A stretch of 15,643 nt of DNA from Acanthaster planci. Its lineage: Eukaryota; Echinodermata; Asteroidea; Valvatida; Acanthasteridae. The notes beneath the pieces were generated by a model, which did no database searches, was not told where the DNA came from, and saw only the letters and a list, made by a program, of their open reading frames with translations. Positions 8,726-15,643 of the stretch are shown here, piece after piece. Each line of letters opens with the position of its first letter. Positions within the stretch are counted from its first letter, which is position 1. The position numbers and the translations under genes are program-made. The stretch is taken from positions 1,597,983-1,613,625 of the forward strand of contig NW_019091371.1 in NCBI RefSeq assembly GCF_001949145.1. Direction: 5' to 3'.

Positions 8726-8784
8726 ACCTACAATAATTGGTGCGTACAAATGTAGTACCACTGCGGCTATCACCCTTGTATGAT

Positions 8785-9784
8785 AATACTAGGACAGTAC
8801 CATTTTCTTCAATTAACTATTAACTATATCAGGCTATGGAAACTGCCATACACGTATGTATTCTTGACTTTAATAATCCGTGTCTTACTGCGGATCCAGT
8901 TTTGCATCATTGAATTTTCAAATCATTCTGTGATTACACCCGCTGAAAATTGAATTTAAAAGAAAATCTTAAAAGTAAGTACCTTGACCTTTTAAAATAT
9001 ATGTATTCGACCATAAAAGCAGAATTAGTGAAATTTGTTCACGAACAACAAACAGATGAAATCAAAGCGTCTAAAGGTACTACACAACACCTATTAAAGA
9101 AGGGAAAAAATGCCCATATAAAGTTCCTCCCTACCAGCAAAAGTAAATTTTAAAGCATTGTCTTAAACCCATTCTTGCTAAACTTATTCCGCTGTGCAAT
9201 TTTGTATGTTTATTTTAAACCCAACTTAATGGGATTTTTTCTTTATTCTTGTATTGCACTACATAGATCATCAAGCTTTCAATCTGAGCTCGAAGTGGTA
9301 TATGCCTACCAGTGCAATCAGCTAAGGCAATCTGAATTGTGTATTGATGTTTGCTTTTCCAAGAAATCAGTTATTTATTATTACAACCAATTTTAGAAAT
9401 GTCCCTCAATTTTAACGTATCTGTGGTTTTGAATCACTATCTTTAGGGGGCTTTTGATTTACATGTACCTTATAAATAACGGAATCTGCCTTGCATAAAT
9501 GGACAGATGGCCAAATTGCACACTGCTAAATAGTGTTGCATTGAAAACTGGCTGTCTAATCAGTTTTTTGGGGGTGGGGTTATTTGGTGAGATGTACATG
9601 TAGTTCAGACTTCTTGTAAGAAGTACACCACTGGTCTTGTGGAAGTCTTATTGTCCCAGTGTGCAGTGTTTATGTCATATGAAATACTTCAAGATGTGTG
9701 TAAAGTTCAAACTGTTTTGCAACATTTTTTCCACAGGCCCATGATGCTAGGAATGAATTTACTTTTCACCAAATAGTAATACCC
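8785..9784. other. non-coding DNA, no gene recognised
   Basis: AT-rich sequence containing short open frames (8950-9153 and 9175-9396) that are low-complexity, Lys-rich or hydrophobic and match no family I know. No RNA genes or long inverted repeats are visible. It ends at the 3' end of the minus-strand LINE. Confidence 0.4.
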
Positions 9785-9799
9785 ACCTCATCATCGATT

Positions 9800-10276
9800 T
9801 TAAGGCCGTTATCCTGTTTGCACTGGGTTGGCTTTGGTTCCTACGATGGCCTTTCACCTTGTCTGGTCTCTCGCGTCTTCTGCATTCACACCTACCAGTC
9901 GCATGTCGGCAGACAAGTCTCCTGCCAGGTCTTGCATGGTCGGCCGACTGGTTGGGACCCCTGCACCTCCAACCAGGTACATCTCTTTACCAAGCAGGCT
10001 TCCTCCTTCTGCACTGTGTGACTATACCATCATAATCTACTCCCCCTCGCAAACTTCCTGATCCCCTCAACCCTAACTCTCTGCCTCAGCTCTGCATTTG
10101 GAACATGGTCCAACAGAGACACACTACACATCCACCGGATCATCTTCATCTCCACCCTCTCCATCACCAGCTTGTGATCTATTTCAATGGCGATGTCTCA
10201 CTGCCGTACACCATACAGCTCCGAACGCAGGCTAAGTAGACCTGACCTTACATCTTCAGGGGTGGCAACCTTGATG
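9800..10276 (-). pseudogene. LINE C-terminal region (GRPxKTW motif)
   Basis: This is the last part of the LINE polyprotein, downstream of the inserted MITE. In successive minus-strand frames it reads GQVYLACVRSCMVYGSET, MKMIRWMCSVSLLDH, WLEVQGSQPVGRPCKTWQE and ADMRLVGVNAEDARDQTR. These match the usual order in this kind of LINE: YEACVRSVMLYGSETW, mIRWMCGvsL, VEG.RPRGRPrKTW and DM...G...EDA.DR..WR. The usual Trp after DQTR is a stop (TGG to TGA). At least three frameshifts and a stop break it. The function of this end is poorly defined; in related elements it follows the thumb and may help bind RNA. Confidence 0.88.
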
Positions 10277-10587
10277 TTAACTACTTGCTGCCGAGTGGTT
10301 TGAAAAATGCGGTGCATACCTACATGTGATTTTCAAGATTTTCAGTTTTCAAAATTCTTCAAAAATTCATCATTTCATTTAATGGACGTTTACACCCACA
10401 TGAGTTACTGTCTGGTGGTCACTCTAGCCTGACAGACAAAATCTATTGACGCCCGCAGTTCAGTCTTTTGTGCCGAGCACGGTCTTTTGTTACAAGGCCC
10501 AGCTCTTTTATCCCAGTTTCATGCTCCCTGGCTTCGTGTATAAAGCCTATGTGCTTGAAAATCGGTCCCCCAGCAGCAGGTAGTTAA
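10277..10587. mobile_element. 303-bp TTAA-flanked MITE inserted in the LINE
   Basis: The element proper is 10281-10583, flanked by TTAA at 10277-10280 and 10584-10587. Its ends are inverted: CTACTTGCTGCCG on the left against CTACCTGCTGCTG (reverse complement of the right), 11 of 13 matching, with GATTTTCAAG as a shared subterminal word on both sides. Removing the element and one TTAA joins the LINE frame exactly: REQVPF is upstream and LTSRLPPLKM follows, as expected for the family. TTAA duplication is the hallmark of piggyBac-type transposition, so a non-autonomous piggyBac-like MITE is the best guess, although the terminal bases are not the usual CCY. No coding sequence lies inside. Confidence 0.85.
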
Positions 10588-10924
10588 GAATGGCACCTGC
10601 TCCCTGAACTTTACCCGACCATATCTCACATGTACTGCCACTGCGGCATTCGCTCAGCATATCACCTTGGTAGCAGAACGAATGTACGACACCGTATTTC
10701 TCACCATGAACCTCAAGATCTTCCTCAATCTCTTCTGGCTGTGGATCCTCTCCCCAGCAGCGCCTGCAAGTAAAGGTTGAGCTGGCCACCTGCTGACTGT
10801 CCGTCGCTCCACTACATCTCTTGAGTACCCACTTCCAGCATGCTGTACACTGGACAGAGTTGGCGGCTACTCCGTTACCGCATACACCACATGCCCATGC
10901 CCTACCTACACAACTGACCACCAC
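10588..10924 (-). pseudogene. LINE Cys-rich finger segment
   Basis: This minus-strand open stretch starts within the end of the polymerase thumb (VVVSCVG...). It contains CGVCGNGVAANSVQCTACWKW followed by VLKRCSG and FTCRRCWGE. The pairs CGVC, QC.AC and CRRC with the W.W.HKRCSG pattern match the zinc-finger-like segment of this LINE family. The expected His in WVHKRC is Leu here (a single-base change), which would remove one likely zinc ligand. Next come VVHSFCYQGDMLS, matching the conserved (V/F)..FCYLGDMLS motif, then SGKVQGAGAI, where a one-base shift leaves the normal frame just before the MITE. Confidence 0.88.
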
Positions 10925-11613
10925 CTTGGTCTTTTCTGTGTTTACCTTCAGACCCTTCTAATCCAGGCTTGACCTCCATGCCGTCATCTTGGCCCTCAGC
11001 TCCTCTCTGGTCCTTACCACTGCCCGAAGCCCTCACCACTGTCTTCGCCCCGGTGTACAACATCACCGCTCTCACCAACCACTCCTCAGCCCCCGTCTTT
11101 CTCATGGCTCACCTCAGCACCTCCCATGTGGACACAATCAAATGCCTTCTTCAAATCCACAAAGCTGATGTACACCTTCTTCTTCACTAGATGTTTTTCC
11201 TTGACTTGATGCATGATAAAAATGGCATCTGTTGTCCCTTTGCCCGGCATAAAGCCGAACTGCTTGTCATCAATATTCATATGCATGGCCTCGGAGTCTC
11301 ACCTCAAGTACCACAGATCTTCATGGTTTGCGCCAGTAGCTTAATGGTCCTGAATGAACCACACCCCAATGGGCTCCCCCTTTACCTTGAAGAATGGAAC
11401 CAGAATACTTCTCTGCCAGTCCACTGGTATCTGTTTGTCTGCAAAGATGGTGTTCAAAGGGAGGTCAGCCCCAGCCACAGCTGAATCACCAGCCCCCTTC
11501 TACATCTCTACCTCAACACCAGATGGACTGCCTGATTTTCTTGACTTGGTGAGAGATATCGCTTTGGCTACCTCCTCACTCCCAGTGCTACAGCTGGGTC
11601 CCTGAACAATCTC
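10905..11613 (-). pseudogene. LINE reverse transcriptase, palm core deleted
   Basis: The minus strand carries the fingers and part of the palm. From 11590 it reads SEEVAKAISLTKSRKSGSPS, then NTIFADKQIPVDWQRSILVP, FFKVKG, and after frame changes QFGFMPGKGTTDAIF (about 11262-11218) and FVDLKKAFD (about 11163-11137), which holds the motif A Asp. It continues AMRKTGAEEWLVRAVMLYTG and KTVVRASG, then jumps directly to EELRAKMTAW and KGLKVNTEKTKVVV. The expected HQGSVLSPLLF and YADD motifs between these are absent, so roughly 50-70 residues including two catalytic Asp are deleted near 11008-11025. Several frameshifts and a stop (between LD and KGLKV) add to this. Confidence 0.9.
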
Positions 11614-12339
11614 TCACTCTATGTCGCCATCCCACACATTCAAGAAACCCTCAAAATACTTCCACCACACCTCCTTAAGGAACTCACTGTCAACAGTGAT
11701 GTTACTGTTCTTGTTTTTCACACAGCCAGTACAGGTGACATCCTGCTGACCCTTCGCCATCTGCTTTGCAATCCGGAAACACTCATTCCTCCCCTCCTCA
11801 CTCCCTAACTCCTCTGCAAACTCCTTCCTTTTCTTCCCTTGAGCCCTCCACCCCTTTCTCGTTGACACCTGCTTAGCCTCAAGATGAGCAATCCACACCA
11901 CATCATTCCACCACCGTGTCTCCCTGTGCCGTGGCGGACCTCTCGTCCACCTATAGACATCCTCGGTGGCCTTCCTGAAAATATCCCACACGATATTCCA
12001 CTTCCCATCTGTGCTCTCTGCCACCTCTTCCTCACCCGCCACTTCCACAAGCTCCTCCAGCCTTCCTCTAAACTGCTCCTGCACCTCTGGTCTTGTAAGA
12101 TGCCATATTATGAGCTTTGACGTATACTTCCTCGTCCTCTTCACCTGTCTGCTTCCCCTTCCCAGAGCCATGTCACCGACATCAAGATGGTGCTGTGACA
12201 CACATTCTCCAGCAGTGACCTTCACATTCCTCACTCGGGCACAGTCCCCCTTCCTCACCAAGAGGAAGTTGATCGCACTGGAACTGTACATCACCAACCT
12301 GTTCATACACCTCTTAAAGAATGTGGTACAGATGACCAT
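11614..12339 (-). pseudogene. LINE endonuclease end and linker, long open frame
   Basis: This is the longest uninterrupted frame in the window (241 codons, minus strand). It begins with VICTTFFKR and SAINFLLVRKGD, the C-terminal endonuclease motif SQIDYILVRR with Asp changed to Asn, then VSQHHLDVGD in place of the family's QHRLLV.D. The linker follows: WHLTRPEVQEQFRGRLEELV, RWWNDVVWIAHLEAKQVS, IAKQMAKGQQDVTCTGCVKN and VWWKYFEGFLN, matching the WWWNDEV, iAk....kDv....C.kd and W..YFE.LLN linker and early-RT motifs. It shows how lightly decayed the central part of the LINE is. Confidence 0.9.
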
Positions 12340-12880
12340 CTCAGTTGCATCACCAAACTTAAGGATCCTTTCCCTTCAGCGTTCCTAGTGCCAAAACCCA
12401 TGCCACCATGGACACTATCATGGCCATCTAATGCCAACCCCAAATGCCCATTCAGGCCACTGCCAACCACCACCACCTCACTTTGATGTAACCTAGCAAT
12501 CACCCCAACAGTCTGATCCCAAAGGCATCCTTCTTCTCCAGAGACCTTCCAGACTGTGGGGCATAAGCAGAGACAACATTGACAATCCTTTTACCCAGGA
12601 GCAGGTTCACCATCAAAATCTGCTCACTCACCCCCGACATTGATATCACATGCACAACGCACCTCTCGGCCACCAGTGACCCCTCTGCTCCCACTCTCTG
12701 TACCTTGTCAGAAAAACTTGTACCTTTTCCCCACCATTCCAAGTGAATGAGCACTCCCACCTCTCCATCTGGACTCTTAGACACAGCACACATCTACCCT
12801 CCTAACCATCTTATCTACTACCTTTCCAGACCCCTTGGACATGCTCCTAATGATGTTCTAAGTCACATACCTTAGGCCCT
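12303..12880 (-). pseudogene. LINE AP-endonuclease domain (inactivated)
   Basis: This is the N-terminal endonuclease that would nick target DNA. From about 12850 on the minus strand, mixed frames give a MSKGSGKVVDKM-like start and VDVCCV, with the usual QE(S/T)+W lost to a stop. Then come GKRIVNVVSAYAPQSGRSLE (about 12600-12535), an exact fit to the SAYAPQ.G..EEKD..W motif, and after a shift HQSEVVVVGSGLNGHLGLAL and VHGGMGFGTRNAEGKGSLS. The catalytic GGDLNGH motif reads GSGLNGH, so the Asp is Gly. At least three frameshifts and several stops interrupt the domain. Confidence 0.9.
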
Positions 12881-13039
12881 CTACTCCTCTCACTAATCCC
12901 TCTCCCAGGTAGACCCTCCCGCAGAACATCCAATTATGAGCTGTCATTTCCCACTGCGGATCAGCCTCCTTCTCCACTATTCTGTTTGACGTAGGCTGGT
13001 GAAGTCACCCACGGGGTACCCAAGGCTGTAGTCCACCTA
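12881..13039 (-). other. LINE 5' leader, inner part
   Basis: Minus-strand sequence between the endonuclease start and the adjoining DNA element. It contains GGCTGATCCGCAGTGGGAAATGACA, which resembles the GGCTGATCCGCTGTGGCGACC word I associate with leaders of similar animal LINEs. No frame is maintained. It ends at the TA (13040-13041) that borders the inverted-repeat element. Confidence 0.55.
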
Positions 13040-13041
13040 TA

Positions 13042-14398
13042 CAGTATATTGCGATTGAAAGTTAACACCAAATTGGGAAAATTTTTTCACATTTTTTCTC
13101 GTCCCAGGGAATTCCTTTTCATTTCACAAATTGTGATAAAGTGTGCCAAAAGTGGGAAAGTATTTTCACACCTTTTCACACAAGTGGGAAAATATTTTCA
13201 CAGATTTTCTGTGTACCGTGATTTCGGAATAAATGCCTTGTATCCAGTTATCTTTACGTTTTCGTGACGCCAATAAAAAAAAATTACCAAATCTCTTCAA
13301 AAACTGCCACGGGACCTCGTACATGCCACATCGCACACCGCATAGCGATGCACACACTGCATCTACACTTACCGTGACACCTACCACGACTGCTACTGCA
13401 TGCTTATTCATGGATAGTCCAATCGCTGACTTTTTCCAATAACCATGTGACCACAGAAAGTAACATGTCATCAGATACCCAAGTGAAACTGACCCGATAT
13501 GTCACACCGAACACAATTGGCGAAAAGACGAGATACATGAAAATACACTTAAAAGTTAAGCAGTTATTTTATTCATCGATTGTAAGAAGCCTTTCGGTAA
13601 CAAAATACTGCATGTAGTATTTCATTGTTGATTTTTTGAGTGCCAAACTACACCACAAAAATAAATGAAAAGTGGGCAAATAACCCATGTCGCCACAGCA
13701 GAGCAAGTTAAGTTTGCTGTAATACATACATTTCATGTGCTTTGTGACTGCATGACTTGGGGACTCCTGTTTAATCACTCAACATCCAGAAAACTTTTTA
13801 AACATTTATTCTCCGACATTGACGAGTGTTTATTTATGGTAATCCAAGAAAACAACTGCGCCAGGCGGGCGTGGCTCGCCGTAGTGAGCACATCCCCGCG
13901 GTCACGCTGCATGGACCAGACGGCTCGGCCGAGGAAATCGCTACTAGACTACAACAGCTCACTCCACGTGGTGACTTGGCCTGACCGGCTGGCTCCAAGT
14001 GCAGCACAGCCTGCGTAATGGACTCTGCACTGCATAATAGTCGTGTGCGTGTGGCAAGCGTTGAGCATTTTTGCTGCACAATGTTGCTCGTTTTCGCAAG
14101 TTTCCGCATGATTTTCAGAACCTTTCGCACCGCTTTCGCAAAATTTTCACACTGTTTTCGCACACTGTTTTTTTCTCAATGTTTTCGTAAATGGTTCACT
14201 CCGTGTTCACAAAAGATTCGCACCGTTTTTGCAGGATTTTCGCACTGTTTTCGCTCGTCATTTGACCCTTTCACATCCGATTCGCTGCGAACTCGCAGGG
14301 GGGAAAAGATGTGGTCAAAATGCGAATGCAAATGTGAATTCCTTTCGCTTTTTTTCACATTCCTTTTCGCAGCGTTAACTTTCAAATGCAACGTACTG
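13042..14398. mobile_element. 1357-bp DNA transposon relic with CAGT ends and TA duplication
   Basis: The left terminus CAGTATATTGCGATTGAAAG (continuing TTAAC, 13042-13066) is the inverted match of the right terminus (14374-14398; its reverse complement begins CAGTACGTTGCATTTGAAAG, continuing TTAAC), 21 of 25 identical. Both sides are bordered by TA (13040-13041 and 14399-14400). CAGT termini with TA duplication are characteristic of the Tc1/mariner/pogo superfamily. No transposase motif (DDE/D, HTH) is recognised in either strand, so it is non-autonomous or decayed. The interior has a GC-rich block (about 13855-14010) and a TTTTCGCA repeat array. The open frames inside (13665-14018, 13834-14163, 14018-14407, 13166-13471) are repeat-driven or unrecognised. 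Confidence 0.75.
14085..14365. repeat. TTTTCGCA(CTG) degenerate tandem array
   Basis: About 280 bp of irregular units of roughly 11-15 bp carrying the core TTTTCGCA or TTTTCACA, such as GCTTTCGCAAAATTTTCAC, CTGTTTTCGCACACTG and GATTTTCGCACTGTTTTCGC. A weaker related form, TTTTCAC(A)-rich and preceded by GTGGGAAAAT, occurs at 13075-13205 near the other end of the same element, so both subterminal regions carry related short repeats. Repeated short words close to both ends are typical transposase-binding architecture, but this role is inferred. Confidence 0.7.
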
Positions 14399-14400
14399 TA

Positions 14401-14725
14401 CCTCTGACTTGCCATCATAGAGGAATATGGTGCAAAGTTTCTCGGCCAGATGCCCTTCCTGACACCAACCACAACGCCTGCATGTATGTCCGGCTGTGGG
14501 GAGTGATCATCATATTCTGATCCATGACCATACAGATGTAGAGGCCGGCACTTCCTTACCATTTACATGTAATTTAACACACTGCCCATGGAGCACATAA
14601 CCGCCCGTGAATGCTGTTGATGCCGTTAAATAGCAGATTCTGGACCAGGAAGAGACACCTGGACACTTAGGGGATAGATGTCCCCCACCAGATGGAATCC
14701 ACTATCCCCTCACTAACTTTTGCTG
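14401..14725 (-). mobile_element. probable outer 5' leader of the LINE
   Basis: Read on the minus strand, this stretch contains GTCAGGAAGGGCATCTGGCC followed by GAGAAACTTTGCACCATATT. It closely resembles the TCAGGAAGGGCATCCGGC...AAACTTTTGCC word that I recall from leaders of similar animal LINEs. It lies just outside the TA-flanked element in the same orientation as the LINE body. The simplest reading is that the DNA element inserted into the LINE leader and this is the displaced part. The outer limit near 14725 is a guess. Inverted words AGGGGATAG (14669-14677) and CTATCCCCT (14702-14710) lie there. The assignment rests on memory of repeat consensus words. Confidence 0.45.
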
Positions 14726-15643
14726 GTGGGTCAACACTGTTGCCAGGGTTGTGGCAGCCACTGTGTGCAAGCGACTGCTAAGAGTCATTAATGAGAATTG
14801 AATGATGTGTGTGGGTCAGCACACTTGGCCACCTGAACTAGGCAAGAGTGACCACTACAGCTACATGTATGAAAGTACTACCACTACGACATACACCCTG
14901 TGTACCCCTATACATGATGTGTGAATCCTCTCAGAATTAAAATTGGTTGCAGTATACATGTTTACAGCTGTTACAAAAATGGTACTGTTTACCAGCATTT
15001 CATCCAAAAGAGGAGTACCAGTGGATCATCTGCATGTAATAATCAGGAGATGTGTACAGATTGCTTGTTTTAGTGATGACAGCTGTGAAGTGTGAACTTC
15101 ATGAGTGTATCAATTTGAGTGTACAAAACCTAACCCATACAATATCTCAGATGAAATCCAAACCTGTGTTTTAGGAGAAGACAGATGTTGAGGTATTGTG
15201 ATTTCATAGCTCAATTATTCTTCCAGTTGCAATGTATTTAATTACTGATGTTATGTTATTCTTTGGCGAATAAACTGTAAATTTGTAATGTCAAATTAAT
15301 CAATAAATACAGTTGGTTTTATCCTTTCATCATATTGCCTAATATGTTGTTGAGAAATCTAGTGATGCTCCAGTGACACCTACCATATAGATACTGATAG
15401 AGTAAATGTCGGCCAGAAGCACTGTATAATCGCGAATGTAACCACACACACATTATCAGGTTAATTTGCACTAGTGCAGCATGATCATGATAACGAAGGG
15501 CAAACCCTGATGATTCGGAACAATCCCCTGTTGCATACAACTTAGCACTATATGCTCAGGTTGTTTACTTTTCAAGGACACACTGCGTGCATCCTGCAAA
15601 CACTGCACAGAGTAGTGTCCTGACGACAATCAATATACATACC
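14726..15643. other. non-coding DNA with AATAAA motifs
   Basis: No coding family is recognised; the minus-strand frame at 15319-15540 resembles nothing known. Two AATAAA motifs (15269-15274 and 15302-15307) follow TTTAATTACTGATGT (15237-15251). This could be a transcript 3' end on the plus strand, but no associated stop codon or exon can be pointed to. Confidence 0.4.

Larger units (their letters stand above)
9785..13039 (-). mobile_element. near-complete dead APE-type LINE (RTE-like)
   Basis: This non-LTR retrotransposon is read on the minus strand with one original reading frame of about 1000 codons. The order is apurinic-type endonuclease (about 12880-12310), basic linker (12300-11615), reverse transcriptase (about 11613-10905), Cys-rich finger (about 10905-10700) and C-terminal region (10276 to about 9800). 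It ends in a short GATGATGAG-type tail near 9790-9800, as expected for a LINE 3' end. Length and layout fit the RTE group, but the clade call is from memory of motif style. The frame is broken by several frameshifts and stops, one internal deletion, and a 303-bp insertion at 10281-10583. The 5' end abuts another element at 13042 and probably continues from 14401. It could not encode active protein now. Confidence 0.92.

Noticed and set aside
8577-8783. Calling 8577-8783 a confident host gene
   Set aside because: The product matches no family, and the short COQ3-like motif in another frame competes with it.
11884-12388. Plus-strand open frames of 78 and 140 codons, and others at 10969-11605
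   Set aside because: They are antisense to well-matched LINE endonuclease, linker and RT motifs on the minus strand; Pro/Ser-rich composition reflects the antisense reading.
13834-14562. Lys/Cys-rich and Phe-rich open frames (109, 129 and 128 codons)
   Set aside because: They arise from the TTTTCGCA array read on both strands; no transposase or other family motif is present.
1-15643. tRNA, rRNA, CRISPR or bacterial-type operon
   Set aside because: No cloverleaf with a GGTTCGAAT-type arm, no rRNA segments, no regular direct repeats with spacers, and no ribosome-binding-site-led gene strings were seen.

Overview
This is eukaryotic, intron-bearing genomic DNA, most likely from a marine invertebrate animal. 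It has sparse coding, AT-rich non-coding DNA, many short ACATGT-type runs, a GT-AG-bounded exon of a nuclear gene for a mitochondrial enzyme, and decayed non-LTR retrotransposons of types common in lancelets, echinoderms, hemichordates, cnidarians and fish. The species cannot be fixed from the sequence. I see no bacterial operons, rRNA, tRNA or CRISPR.

Host gene: the only confident host coding sequence is one internal exon at 7054-7213 (+). It encodes the PGGS..TTINKT...VPSGTHDW..FI section of COQ3/UbiG, the ubiquinone O-methyltransferase. Its upstream exons are not visible in this window. A weak, apparently broken likeness to the final COQ3 exon lies near 8577-8725.

Left half (1-6.9 kb): mostly non-coding intergenic or intronic DNA. 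It holds a decayed CR1/L2-type reverse transcriptase fragment (about 3470-3893, +), the 3' end of a second CR1-like LINE with a (ATT)n tail (about 5585-6073, +), and two diverged copies of a GACTTG-rich repeat (about 4958-5200 and 6541-6948). Middle (7.2-9.8 kb): two strong foldback structures (7829-7901 and 8145-8244) in otherwise featureless DNA.

Right half (9.78-14.7 kb): a nested transposon. A nearly complete but dead APE-type (RTE-like) LINE lies on the minus strand, ordered endonuclease (about 12.9-12.3 kb), linker, reverse transcriptase (about 11.6-10.9 kb), Cys-rich zinc-finger-like segment (about 10.9-10.6 kb) and C-terminal GRPxKTW region (to about 9.8 kb). Its reverse transcriptase has lost the catalytic palm by an internal deletion near 11.01-11.03 kb. 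A 303-bp MITE-like element flanked by TTAA interrupts it at 10281-10583, and closing the gap restores an open frame across the site. At its 5' side sits a 1357-bp element (13042-14398) with CAGT...ACTG termini, 25-bp terminal inverted repeats and TA duplications. This element appears to split the LINE 5' leader, whose outer part continues from 14401.

The genes do not form a pathway together. The picture is a single COQ3 exon surrounded by layered mobile-element fossils. I found no convincing new biochemical system; the most informative features are the nested insertions and the hairpins.
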